Source: a virus
Virus record (IMG/VR): IMGVR_UViG_3300043437_001049
Span: 1 to 45,424 of that record
Reading direction: 5' to 3' (one strand)
Length of the DNA: 45,424 bases
The notes under the pieces were generated by a model, which saw only the letters and a list, made by a program, of their open reading frames with translations, searched no databases and was not told where the DNA came from. Shown in pieces: positions 9,101 to 17,903 of this stretch; positions within the stretch are counted from its first letter, which is position 1, and every line of letters begins with the position of its first letter. The translations under genes were made by a program, and so were the position numbers.

Positions 9101-9873
9101 TACGCGAACTGGTCGACGCCTTATCCGGCGACGACGATTTCCGGCGCGCTTTGGACTTGTATGCAGGCACCGGTAGCGATGCGCATGCGACCGTTGTAGC
9201 GCTGGTGCAGCAAGCATGCGCTCCTTATCTGGATGCACTGCGGTACAGCGAAAGCGGATTGCGAAAGCGTGCGGTCTGGCGGAACACCTGGCTGATGCAG
9301 CGGCGTGAGGATGCAATCGATTCGTCAGTGGCTCAGCGATTGAGTGGTGAGCCAACTGAGGTCATCAAGGATGAACAGGCTCGCCGTAAAGCTGCAGAAG
9401 TGGGTGCCATCCCCGTCCCGCCGAAGTACAAGCAAGACGACTTCCGCGACGGTGTCTGCTGGAAGTTGCGTGGGGCGCTGGATGTCCCCAAAGAACGCTT
9501 TGTCAGCTTCCCTGGGTTGGAGCGCAGCAACGATGCTGGAAGCCCAATGCTGCTTTGGGCCGGCTACGACGCCAAGGCCCGTGCCCTGGCGCTAACGGGC
9601 CACCTGTACGAGATGCTGCAACGCGAGGGCGCCGACGCGTCTCGCTTGACGCCTGCGCTGGCCGGGCTGGATGAACTGCTTCCCTGGGTTCACCAGTGGC
9701 ACAGCGAGATCGACGACGACCTGGGCATGAGTACCGGCGACTACCTTCAGGGCTTGCTCGATGCGCAACTGGCCCAGCACGGGCTAACACTCACGGCGGT
9801 GCGTGCCTGGCAGCCGCCTGCGCCTGTTCGCCGCACGCGCGGCAGACGCTCCAGCGCAGCCGCGCAGGCCTGA
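6190..9873 (+). CDS. pglX: PglX: adenine-specific DNA methyltransferase of Pgl/BREX
   Basis: PglX methylates the host DNA motif and is required for self/non-self marking in BREX. The ATG at 6190 overlaps the pglW stop, so translation is probably coupled; an upstream in-frame ATG at 6121 lies inside pglW and is rejected. The 1227-residue protein has the S-adenosylmethionine motif DPTCGSGHFLLG (residues about 232-243) and the gamma-class N6-adenine motif GNPPY (375-379). The segment after the catalytic domain (about 7,640-8,780, residues 485-865) is visibly more AT-rich than the rest of the operon and probably contains the target-recognition region. That suggests exchange of specificity by recombination. 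Length and motifs fit type 2 PglX. Confidence 0.9.
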   Translation: MINRTKLLADLKVQVRDLESDLRGRFTTHAEYKSRLTAEWQAARDAGRTSEAVETWSEAQFTQSAVAWVLACVFVRFCEDNALLDAPLIAGTDARGQSAVARQEGFYLQNPTASDNDYLHDVFAVASRLPGLSDVMKVQRVLLTAPVSADMGKQLVRFFRATNADTGALVHDFADPDWNTRFLGDLYQDLSEAARDRYALLQTPEFVESFILDRTLTPALDIYTLEEVDLIDPTCGSGHFLLGAFERLAPRWLRKRPDNVNLALQEALDRIAGIDLNPYAVVIARFRLLVAALKMAQVHKLRLAPDFHLHIETGDSLLHGFDQRDYARAQVSLALNTPQENLATAADHLYRHAFAAEDLTATNQILARKYAAVVGNPPYIAVKDRAVSALYRERFSSCHGKYALVAPFCERFWALAKPIDNAQRAGYVGLIVGNAFMKREFGKKLVEAFFPALDLTHVIDTAGAYIPGHGTPTVIMFGRNRPPSSNVIRAVMGIKGEPSTPVDPAQGIVWRAIVNQIDQRGSESEWISVTDTDRPVFSRHPWSIGGGGASELKTEIEENAAGKLSAITDEMGIVSVSGEDDVYLIEQRGVAERHGIESVRDLVTGDQVRDWTASGLTAVWIYDNDFNLQSIENAPKTHRFLWSFRTNLSKRRRFGTPMLERGLSWYEWQELYSSKIRSPLTITYAFVATHNHFVLERGGKVFNRSAPVIKLHQTATEDQYLGILGVLNSSLACFWAKQVFHNKGSTVDQHGARQRTDAFEDFYEFTSTGLGKYPLPETFPLATAKLLDELARNYIDGLPSKIIDSPIPSRQHLDAAKTIAHSSRERMISLQEELDWEVYKLYGLTDEDLGLSGDVPALELGQRAFEIALAQDCASGAASTTWFERHSSQQITSTPAHWPADYRLVVERRIATIRRSRDIALIERPEFKRRWASEDWNSLEKTALEQWLLKRLEAVDLWQRDAHPAPKLRSVRELVDALSGDDDFRRALDLYAGTGSDAHATVVALVQQACAPYLDALRYSESGLRKRAVWRNTWLMQRREDAIDSSVAQRLSGEPTEVIKDEQARRKAAEVGAIPVPPKYKQDDFRDGVCWKLRGALDVPKERFVSFPGLERSNDAGSPMLLWAGYDAKARALALTGHLYEMLQREGADASRLTPALAGLDELLPWVHQWHSEIDDDLGMSTGDYLQGLLDAQLAQHGLTLTAVRAWQPPAPVRRTRGRRSSAAAQA

Positions 9874-9898
9874 CACGAATCACGAGGGATACAACAAC

Positions 9899-12800
9899 AT
9901 GCCAAAACTACGCGAGATATTTGACCTGCCCGAACAGGTCCACCAGGGCGACTTTGTTCTGCGCCTGACCGACGGCTTGAACACCCCAGCGGAAACCGTG
10001 CGCGACTACATCGCCACGCCCCAGTTGGTGAAGTGTTTTGATCAGGCGCTCGGCGTGGTCAAGGGTGCGATCGACAGCCGCATGAGCAAGGGCGCTTACC
10101 TGCACGGCAGTTTCGGCTCGGGTAAGAGCCACTTCATGGCCATCCTTTCGCTGCTGCTGCGCGGCGACGCCACGGCCCGTGGCAAGCCAGAGTTGGCTTC
10201 GGTGGTGTCCAAGCACAACGGCTGGACGCAGGGAAAGAAGTTCCTGGTTGTGCCGTACCACATGATCAATGCCGAGACGCTGGAATCGGCACTGTTCTCG
10301 GGCTATGCCGAGCTGACTGCACGCCTGCACCCCGACGCGCCGAGCCCCGGTTTCTACCAGAGCGAGGGCATGCTCAACGATGCGCAGAAGCTGCGCACGC
10401 AGATGGGAGACGAGGCCTTTTTCCGCACCCTGAACGGTGCGACCGGTGCCGCCACCGGAGGCGGCGGCTGGGGGCGTGTCACGCAGACCTGGGCCCCTGC
10501 GCGCTTCGAGGCCACGCTGAAAGTGCCGCCCGGCAGCCCAGAGCGCTTCCAACTCGTCGGTGCGCTGACACGCGCCTTCTATGGCAGCGTGAGCCACCTC
10601 TCTGCCTCGCAGCGCGAGATGTACACCTCGCTCGACGAAGGCCTGTCGGCAATGTCGCATCACGCCAAGGACCTGGGCTACGACGGCATCATCCTGTTCC
10701 TGGACGAGTTCATCCTCTGGCTGGCCAGCCGGGCCGCCGATGTGGCCTGGATTGCCCGCGAAGGACAAAAGGTCGCCAAGCTGGTGGAGTCGAGCAACGC
10801 CGACCGACCGACGCCCATCGTCAGCTTCATGGCCCGCCAGCGCGATCTGCGCGAACTGGTTGGCGAGCACATGCCCGGCGCCGAACAGTTGTCGTTTGCC
10901 GACACGCTGCAGTATTGGGAAGCGCGCTTCGACAAGGTGAATCTGGAAGACCGCAACCTTCCAGAAATCGCCAAGAAGCGCCTGCTGCGCACGCGCGGCC
11001 CTGCCGAGGAAGCGCTACTAAGGGGTGCCATAAACAAGCTGCTCAGCAGCCAGCCCGAAGTGCTGCAAACCCTGCTGACACGCGATGGCGATCAGCAGAT
11101 GCTGCAGGATCTGTACCCCTTCACACCGGCACTGGTTCAGACCCTGATCGCCGTCTCGTCGATGCTGCAGCGCGAGCGCACAGCACTCAAGCTGATGCAG
11201 CAAATGCTGGTGGACAAGGCCGACACGCTGGAGATTGGCGACGTCATCCCGGTGGGCGATCTGTTCGATGTGATTGCCGACGGCGACGAACCGTTCACCC
11301 ACGGCATCAAGCTCTTTTTTGAGCAGGCCAAGCAGCTCTGGCGTCGTCGCCTGCTGCCGATTCTGGAAACCCAGCACGGTGTGACCTGGGAAGACATCGA
11401 GGCGGGCAAGGCCGACCCGAAGAAGGCTGCCGCGCTGCAAAACGACGCCCGTCTGCTCAAGACCCTGGTGTTGGCCGCTTTGGTGCCCGAGGTAGAAGCC
11501 CTGAAGAACCTGACGCCCACCAAGCTGGCGGCGCTGAACCACGGCACGATCCGCACGCCAGTGCCTGGCAGTGAGGGCATCACTGTACTGACCAAGCTCA
11601 AGCGTTGGGCGGGCCAGGCGGGTGAGATCAAGATTGCCGACGACTCGCCGAACCCGATCGTGTCGGTGGAAGTCGCCAAGGTGGACACGGATGCCATTCT
11701 GGCCAACGCGATGTCGTTCGACACGCAGGGGAACCGGCAGGCAGAAGTCAGGCAACTGATCACCGATGGTCTGGGGCTCGCCGACGTCGGCTCCAGCCTG
11801 CTGCCCCCGGAGATGGAGATCAGTTGGCGCGGCTCGCGCCGCAATGCGGAGATTCTGTTTGGCAACGTCCGCGAGCAGTCCTTCGACACTCTTAAGGGGC
11901 GCGAAGGGACGTGGCGCATCCTGATCGACTTCCCGTTTGACCACCAACCCGAACACGGCCCACAAGACGATGTGGCCAAGATCAACGGCTTCCTCAACGA
12001 CGGCCGGGTCGGGCGCTCGGTGGCCTGGCTGCCGTCCTTCCTGTCACCCAACACCCAGGACCAGTTGGGGCGGCTGGTGGTCATCAATTTCGTGCTGCGT
12101 GGCAACAATCTCGATCAGTACGCCAGCCAACTGTCGCAGGCAGACCGTGAGCAGGCGCGAGTACTGCTGACAAACCAGCGGGACCAACTGCGGCAGTTCA
12201 TTCGCAACTGCTTGTACACCGCCTACGGTCTCAACAGTGTGGCCCAGGAAGCGCTGGACCCAGCGCAGACCGTCGACGAGCACTATTTCAGCCTCGACCC
12301 CTCTTTGGTCTTGCGCCCACCGGTGGCGGCCAACTTCAAAGGTGCGTTCGAGAAGTTGACCGAACAAGCGCTGGACTACGAGTTTCCAGCCCACCCGCAC
12401 TTTGATGCCGAGCCCAGGCCGATTGCTGTGAAACGCCTGGCTGATCTGATGGTGCTGGCAGCCCAAAAGCCAGCCCATCGGGTCGAGCTCGAAGCCTCGC
12501 TTCGGGACGACGCCAAGCGCATCGCACCCAAGCTTGATCTGGCTGAGGTGGGCGAAGCAGCGCTGCAGTTGCGCGATGACTGGTCGCAGCACTTTGCCCG
12601 ACAAATCGCGCAGCAATCTGGCCGCGAACCCACTGTGACCGACCTCCGCCGTTGGCTGGACCTTCCCGACAGGCGCGGCCTGCGCGAAGACCTGCAAGAC
12701 CTGGTGATCCTGACCTGGCTGGCCAAGAGCAATCGCTCCTTGTACCGTTTCGGCCAGCCCTTCAAGGGCGAAATCGGCAACGTGCCCAACGAGTGCGAGG

Positions 12801-13597
12801 TGCGCGAGCAGCCCTTGCCTACCACGGCCGACTGGGACAAGGCCACCAAGTTTGCCGGCGATATGTTGGACCCGGCCATGGCAGCGCTGTACCGGTCAGC
12901 ACCGGGACTGGTGGAGTTTTCTCGCGCGGCACGCAAGCGTGTGACCGACACGGCAGCCCATTTGCTGAACTACCTGCGCGTGGTCGAGCAGTTGATGACC
13001 TTGGTGCAGACCGATGTCGTCGCCACAGGTGAGCCTGCCCTTCGCAAGACAGGCGCAACCCGCCTGCGCGACTGGTTCGCGGCCATGGAGTCCAGCAGCT
13101 CGGAGTTTGACCTCGTCAACCTCGTGGCGAGGCTGGACTTCAGCACCGAAGAAGTCGCCGAAACCAAGGCGGTTCTCGGTGGGGTCCAGGCACTGGCACG
13201 TGTCGAGGCCAAGCACTACCTGGTCAACAGTCTGCGCTCGATCGCGAGCGGCAGCGGTGAGTTTGCGCCGCGTGCCAACCAGATTCTGGAGAGCCTGGCG
13301 CACGCTGTACTCCGCTACGAGTACGTCGATGGACTTCAAGCCGCTGTCGCCCAGTTCGAACGCGACGCGGGAACGCTGATGGCCGATGTCGCCAACCGGG
13401 CGACGCCACCGGCCCCGCAGCCTCAGCCCGCGCCGGAGCCAGAGCCGGAACCCGGCATGAAAGCGCCGCAACGCATTGAGCGCGCTAGGCTGGTGAAGAC
13501 CGATGCCCTGCAGGCATTGGCGGATGCGCGCACGCTGCTTGAGGGACTCGGCGAGGTCAGTGTGGACATTCAGATCGTGATCCGGGAACAGGAATGA
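9899..13597 (+). CDS. pglY: PglY: P-loop ATPase of Pgl/BREX (BrxC/DUF6079-like)
   Basis: PglY is the large ATPase of the Pgl/BREX type 2 complex, related to BrxC. The start is the ATG at 9899 (protein begins MPKLREIF), with GAGGG about 11 bases upstream and 25 bases after pglX; the longer open frame back to 9803 overlaps pglX and is not used. The 1232-residue product has a Walker A motif GSFGSGKSHF (residues 70-79, lysine 76) and a Walker B motif IILFLDEF (acidic pair at 269-270). A Pro/Glu-rich linker with repeated PEP units lies near residue 1175, before a short C-terminal domain. Its stop overlaps the pglZ start by 4 bases, so the two are probably translationally coupled. Confidence 0.87.
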   Translation: MPKLREIFDLPEQVHQGDFVLRLTDGLNTPAETVRDYIATPQLVKCFDQALGVVKGAIDSRMSKGAYLHGSFGSGKSHFMAILSLLLRGDATARGKPELASVVSKHNGWTQGKKFLVVPYHMINAETLESALFSGYAELTARLHPDAPSPGFYQSEGMLNDAQKLRTQMGDEAFFRTLNGATGAATGGGGWGRVTQTWAPARFEATLKVPPGSPERFQLVGALTRAFYGSVSHLSASQREMYTSLDEGLSAMSHHAKDLGYDGIILFLDEFILWLASRAADVAWIAREGQKVAKLVESSNADRPTPIVSFMARQRDLRELVGEHMPGAEQLSFADTLQYWEARFDKVNLEDRNLPEIAKKRLLRTRGPAEEALLRGAINKLLSSQPEVLQTLLTRDGDQQMLQDLYPFTPALVQTLIAVSSMLQRERTALKLMQQMLVDKADTLEIGDVIPVGDLFDVIADGDEPFTHGIKLFFEQAKQLWRRRLLPILETQHGVTWEDIEAGKADPKKAAALQNDARLLKTLVLAALVPEVEALKNLTPTKLAALNHGTIRTPVPGSEGITVLTKLKRWAGQAGEIKIADDSPNPIVSVEVAKVDTDAILANAMSFDTQGNRQAEVRQLITDGLGLADVGSSLLPPEMEISWRGSRRNAEILFGNVREQSFDTLKGREGTWRILIDFPFDHQPEHGPQDDVAKINGFLNDGRVGRSVAWLPSFLSPNTQDQLGRLVVINFVLRGNNLDQYASQLSQADREQARVLLTNQRDQLRQFIRNCLYTAYGLNSVAQEALDPAQTVDEHYFSLDPSLVLRPPVAANFKGAFEKLTEQALDYEFPAHPHFDAEPRPIAVKRLADLMVLAAQKPAHRVELEASLRDDAKRIAPKLDLAEVGEAALQLRDDWSQHFARQIAQQSGREPTVTDLRRWLDLPDRRGLREDLQDLVILTWLAKSNRSLYRFGQPFKGEIGNVPNECEVREQPLPTTADWDKATKFAGDMLDPAMAALYRSAPGLVEFSRAARKRVTDTAAHLLNYLRVVEQLMTLVQTDVVATGEPALRKTGATRLRDWFAAMESSSSEFDLVNLVARLDFSTEEVAETKAVLGGVQALARVEAKHYLVNSLRSIASGSGEFAPRANQILESLAHAVLRYEYVDGLQAAVAQFERDAGTLMADVANRATPPAPQPQPAPEPEPEPGMKAPQRIERARLVKTDALQALADARTLLEGLGEVSVDIQIVIREQE

Positions 13598-15792
13598 AGG
13601 TCCCGGCGCATCAAATCAGCCTCCAGGCCAAGCAGGCCCACGAGGCCGACCCACGAGCAAGGTTCATCCTGCTGCGGCTGCCGCCAGATGCCTTCGATGG
13701 TGCGGCGGTGGATGTGAACGCCGGGAGCTGGCCAGTCTCGGCCTGCAGTTCCCCGTTGTCGGTTCGAGATGCCATGAGACGTCATTCAACCAGCACGACG
13801 CCGGTTGTCTTGCTGTTCTCAGGTGACGAGAGTGACTTGGGCTCTGACGTACTGGCCCGCTGCGCCAAGCGGCGCGCCATTAGCCACGACCTTTGGCAGA
13901 CCGTCTTGGCGCTGTTTCGGGCGGCGCACATTGATCCGCGATTGGCCCGCCACCGCTGGTTGGCCGAACTGCTTGTGCGGTACATGCCAGCAGAGGGATA
14001 CGCCCCGGTTCGATCACTCGTCCTGGATCAAGACCGCGCCTGGAAAGAGCTGTTCCGGGTTGTCTTGGGCTTCGAGTCCTATCCGCCGACCGAACTTGAC
14101 CTGCTGAAATGGGCCGGCGATGCCCAGCGGCGAGAGCAATTCAAGGCACTGGAAGACACCGCCCGTCAGGAGACAGTCCAACGGTTACGTGAAGCGCTGG
14201 GCGACCTGGTGAGCTTTGTCTTCGCGGCCATCGACACGGGCAGCGCAGATGAACTGGTCGCCATTGCCATGCTCTGTGAAGCCCTGGAAGACAAGACCGC
14301 TGGCACGGAGGCGAGTCGGGCAAAGGTGGCTGCCCGACTGGAGGTGCTGTTCGATGGACTGACGATTTCGGCACACACCACGCACCAACTGGCTGGCGCA
14401 GCTGACGCCTGGTTCGACCGCGCCCCAGAGGCAGCCAAACAGCAGCAGGTTGCACGCTACGAGTCGCTGGTGACACAGCTGAAGGCTGAGTCGCTGGCGG
14501 CGCATGCACGGTATGGGAGCGCAGCACTGCGCGAAAAGACAAAGGCCTTCGCGGGCGCACTGAACGAACTCAACCTGTCCGAGGCCATTTCGCGATTTGG
14601 GCGTCTGATGGCCCACCGTGGGCCGGTTCTGAACAGTCGCTCGGAGCTCCGGTGCAAGATGGCTGTGCGGCTGGTGAGCTGGCTCACGCAAACTGCCAAC
14701 TCATTTCCGTCGGCATTGAATGCGCTCGCTGAGCAATATCGGAACGAAATCGCCTGGGTTGATTGGGCGCAGACGGTACTGCTGGAGGGCGACGACTCTG
14801 CTGACTTGGCGAACGCCTATGGAATTCTGCGCGAGAACACGCGCGTTCGAAGGGACTTGTTTGACCGTCGGTTCGCCGAGTCACTGTCGGCCGATCAGCC
14901 AAACGGGACGACGCTGATTCCGATCGAGGACGCGCTCGACAAGTGCGTCGCACCGGTTGCGGTGGCTGGTCGCAGCTTGCTGATCGTGGTAGACGGGATG
15001 AGCATTCCCGTTTTCCTTGAGCTGCATCACAGCCTGACAGATCACGGCTGGGTTCAGTTCGAGCGCGCGGAAGGCTCCTGCTCGACCCTGTTGACCATGC
15101 TGCCGTCTACAACAGAGGCATCCAGGACGTCGCTGCTTTGCGGTACTGCTTGTGCTGGCTCAGCGTCGACGGAGAGGTCAGCATTCAGTGCCTACCCGTC
15201 GCTCGTTGCCCCGTCTGTTGCTGGCAAGCCGCCAGCCATTTTTCACAAGCGAGACTTGCTCGACAGTTCTGGCGTCACCCTTTCGGATGACCTGAGAACG
15301 GCCCTGAGCGACACACGGCAGCGGGTCGTTGCGGTTGTGATCAATGCGGTGGACGATCACTTAATGAAGTCTGACCAACTTCGCCTTCGCTGGGACATTG
15401 CACAGTTCAAGGGGCTGGACGCACTGCTGGCGGAAGCACGGTCATCCGACCGGGCAGTGATCTTCACAAGCGACCACGGCCATGTGCTCGACCAGGACAC
15501 CACGATGCAGGGGGCGAGCCCCAATGCTCGATGGCGAGAACCAAATCTGGAAGCCTATCCCGGCGAGATTGCCCTGAAGGGCAAGCGAATCAAGGCTGCA
15601 AGTGGCATGGACGAGGTTGTTCTGGCCTGGAACAGCAAGTTGCGCTACGCCAGCAAGCGAAATGGCTACCACGGTGGCTGCGCGCCTGCCGAAGCGCTTG
15701 TTCCGTTCGCAACCTACCGCTATGGCACCAAAGCTGCGGAAGGTTGGAGCATTCGAGACGAATCCGCACCCGCCTGGTGGCAGGCGCGATGA
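13594..15792 (+). CDS. pglZ: PglZ: alkaline-phosphatase-superfamily protein of Pgl/BREX
   Basis: PglZ is the signature protein of BREX systems and belongs to the alkaline phosphatase superfamily, with a predicted metal-dependent hydrolase fold. The ATG at 13594 overlaps the pglY stop (ATGA). In the 732-residue product, the first metal-site aspartate is in LLIVVDGMS (residue 467) and the C-terminal site is SDHGHV (626-631). The N-terminal 450 residues are mostly helical. From memory it is shorter than many actinobacterial type 2 PglZ proteins, which are nearer 900-970 residues; both active-site clusters are present and no frameshift is seen. It is followed 30 bases later by the DUF262 gene. 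Confidence 0.85.
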   Translation: MKVPAHQISLQAKQAHEADPRARFILLRLPPDAFDGAAVDVNAGSWPVSACSSPLSVRDAMRRHSTSTTPVVLLFSGDESDLGSDVLARCAKRRAISHDLWQTVLALFRAAHIDPRLARHRWLAELLVRYMPAEGYAPVRSLVLDQDRAWKELFRVVLGFESYPPTELDLLKWAGDAQRREQFKALEDTARQETVQRLREALGDLVSFVFAAIDTGSADELVAIAMLCEALEDKTAGTEASRAKVAARLEVLFDGLTISAHTTHQLAGAADAWFDRAPEAAKQQQVARYESLVTQLKAESLAAHARYGSAALREKTKAFAGALNELNLSEAISRFGRLMAHRGPVLNSRSELRCKMAVRLVSWLTQTANSFPSALNALAEQYRNEIAWVDWAQTVLLEGDDSADLANAYGILRENTRVRRDLFDRRFAESLSADQPNGTTLIPIEDALDKCVAPVAVAGRSLLIVVDGMSIPVFLELHHSLTDHGWVQFERAEGSCSTLLTMLPSTTEASRTSLLCGTACAGSASTERSAFSAYPSLVAPSVAGKPPAIFHKRDLLDSSGVTLSDDLRTALSDTRQRVVAVVINAVDDHLMKSDQLRLRWDIAQFKGLDALLAEARSSDRAVIFTSDHGHVLDQDTTMQGASPNARWREPNLEAYPGEIALKGKRIKAASGMDEVVLAWNSKLRYASKRNGYHGGCAPAEALVPFATYRYGTKAAEGWSIRDESAPAWWQAR

Positions 15793-15822
15793 GACGCGAT
15801 TCAGGGATCAAGGAATGAGAGC

Positions 15823-17658
15823 ATGGCACGAATAGAAAACCACAAATACAGCATCGAGGAAGCCTTCAGGGAGTGCTTCTACATCGTCCCGGACTACCAG
15901 CGCGAGTACGTCTGGACGGACAAAGAGGTCCACCAACTCCTTGAGGACATCAACGAGCAAATAGACGCGGGTTCGACCCGGGAATACTTCATCGGTACGG
16001 TGCTGGTGTCGCCGACCGATCAGAAGAATCACTATGAGGTGATCGACGGGCAGCAGCGCCTGACAACTTTCTTCCTGCTGCTCTGCGCCTTGAAGCATGT
16101 GTTCCAAGCTGAACCACAGAGGCAGACCGTCAGCGGTTTGATCTCGACCAGCTACACCGACAGCGACGGCGAGACGAGGACCAGTCTGAAACTGGAGCCG
16201 CGCTACGAAAGCGCAGGCGAGGTCATGGCCAAACTGGTGGAGTTGGACGCCGACCCGCAAGCCGTGCGTGCCGGTATCCAGGCAGCAGGTATCGCCAGCT
16301 TCGGATCGCTGGAAAACCTGGTCAACGCCTACGGAACGCTTCACCGCTACCTGAAGGACAACTACGACGACGCAGCCAAGCTGAAGAAGTATTGGGGCTA
16401 CCTGGCCAACAACGTCGTGTTCATCCAGATCTCGACGGATGTGAGTAGCGCGTTGAAGATCTTCGAAACCATCAACGAGCGCGGTGTCGGGCTGAACCCC
16501 ATGGACTTGCTAAAGAACCTGCTGTTCACGCAGGTCAAGCAGATCCAGTTCACCCAGCTCAAGGATGAGTGGAAGAAGATCACCAAGCCGCTGGAGAAGG
16601 AGAAAGAAAAGCCGCTGCGGTTCCTTCGCTATTTCCTGATGGCCAACTACGTCATCAAGAACGAGCGTGGAGACGCAGTGGTGCGGGAAGATGAGATCTA
16701 CGATTGGTTCGTCGACAAGGACAACGCTGCGTTGTGCGACTACGCGAACAAGCCGTTTGAGTTCGTGCGGAAGGTCATTCGCAGCGTCGAGCACTACCTC
16801 GCCTTCGGCAATGGCCTTGGCAACGATGGCAAGCCGAGTCTTGCGATGGACAGTCTCAAGCGGTTGGCTGGTGGCGCGTTCAGCTTGCACTACGTCTTGC
16901 TGCTGGCAGCGGCTGCCTTGCCCAAGCCGCTGTTCGATCACTTCGTCGCCCAGCTCGAGAGCTTCCTGTTCTATTACATCTTCACCAAGACGCCGACCAA
17001 GGATCTGGAGCGGAACTTTTCGGTGTGGGCCGACGAGCTGAGGGCGATTGCTGCGGTGACGGACCCGGTAAAGCAGCGGCTAGCTCTGAACGCGTTCGTG
17101 GCGGACCGATTTGAGAGCAACATGGCAGCGAAATCGCCGGAGCTGTCAGATGCGCTCAAGCGCTTCTCGCTGTACACGATGCAGCAATACCGGACCCGGT
17201 ACCTGCTGGCACGGTTGACCCAGCACGTCGACATGGCGTTCAGCGGCGTCAAGTCACCGGGCAGCCTGGAGCCGTACACCAATCTAGAAATCGAGCACAT
17301 CCTGCCGGACACGCCCACCGCAGCGCTGCGGGGCAAATGGGCCACGGAGAACCCGGGCGCTGCGTATGACGACTACAAGAACCGGCTGGGCAATCTGACT
17401 CTGTTGGAGAAGCCGATCAATATCGTGGCTGGGAACGATTTCTACGCGACGAAGCAGACCGAGTACCGTAAGAGCAGCAACTACCTCACGCGCAGCTTGG
17501 TCGAGCTGACCAGCGTCGGGCAGAACACGTCAATCTCCCGGATCAACGAGAAGTTGGAAGCCTTCCCCTCCTGGGAAGCCGCATCGATCGAAAGGCGGCA
17601 CAGCATGCTCATGGCGCTGGCTCGGGATGTCTGGAAAACGACGCCCATCGAGGTCTGA
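15823..17658 (+). CDS. DUF262/DUF1524 GmrSD-type protein, BrxU-like
   Basis: This 611-residue protein has the two-part layout of GmrSD type IV restriction enzymes. The N-terminal DUF262 (ParB/sulfiredoxin-like nucleotide-hydrolysing) domain shows VPDYQREYVW (residues about 22-31) and DGQQRLTT (75-82). The C-terminal DUF1524 domain, a His-Me/HNH-type nuclease, shows EIEHILP (His 492) and NRLGNLTLL, followed by the Asn/Phe/Tyr positions of that family. GmrSD enzymes cut modified phage DNA. BrxU, a GmrSD homologue in a known BREX island, complements BREX in this way, so a similar partner role is inferred. The ATG at 15823 has AAGGA upstream. No domain is truncated. Confidence 0.85.
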   Translation: MARIENHKYSIEEAFRECFYIVPDYQREYVWTDKEVHQLLEDINEQIDAGSTREYFIGTVLVSPTDQKNHYEVIDGQQRLTTFFLLLCALKHVFQAEPQRQTVSGLISTSYTDSDGETRTSLKLEPRYESAGEVMAKLVELDADPQAVRAGIQAAGIASFGSLENLVNAYGTLHRYLKDNYDDAAKLKKYWGYLANNVVFIQISTDVSSALKIFETINERGVGLNPMDLLKNLLFTQVKQIQFTQLKDEWKKITKPLEKEKEKPLRFLRYFLMANYVIKNERGDAVVREDEIYDWFVDKDNAALCDYANKPFEFVRKVIRSVEHYLAFGNGLGNDGKPSLAMDSLKRLAGGAFSLHYVLLLAAAALPKPLFDHFVAQLESFLFYYIFTKTPTKDLERNFSVWADELRAIAAVTDPVKQRLALNAFVADRFESNMAAKSPELSDALKRFSLYTMQQYRTRYLLARLTQHVDMAFSGVKSPGSLEPYTNLEIEHILPDTPTAALRGKWATENPGAAYDDYKNRLGNLTLLEKPINIVAGNDFYATKQTEYRKSSNYLTRSLVELTSVGQNTSISRINEKLEAFPSWEAASIERRHSMLMALARDVWKTTPIEV

Positions 17659-17676
17659 CAAGGGAGCGCAATCACG

Positions 17677-17895
17677 ATGTCAAATCCAAACACCCCCCCA
17701 GCGATGTGCGCCGACTGCGATGCATTGGTCGGCGCCTCCCGTAGCACCAGGCCGCATGCGAACCTTGAGCACCAGGACAGCCGGAAGGTCTCGTCGATGA
17801 TGGGCGCCGCTGACGAGGCCTACTACCGGTGCAAAGTCTGCGGCCATGAATGGCTGCATGAGACGGGCTCTTGCGGCATGGGCTGGGTTGCATAG
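17677..17895 (+). CDS. Small zinc-ribbon protein at the end of the defence operon
   Basis: The 72-residue protein contains two CxxC knuckles, Cys11-Cys14 (MCADCDAL) and Cys52-Cys55 (RCKVCGHEW), about 37 residues apart. This is the arrangement of a zinc ribbon. A third cysteine (66) lies in a GSCGMGW tail. It starts 18 bases after the DUF262 gene with GGGAG upstream, so it is probably in the same transcript. It ends 8 bases before the stop of the convergent phage endolysin gene. I do not recognise a named family. A nucleic-acid or protein-binding accessory of the DUF262 nuclease is one possibility; a chance neighbour is another. Confidence 0.65.
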   Translation: MSNPNTPPAMCADCDALVGASRSTRPHANLEHQDSRKVSSMMGAADEAYYRCKVCGHEWLHETGSCGMGWVA

Positions 17896-17903
17896 GAGCC
17901 GCC

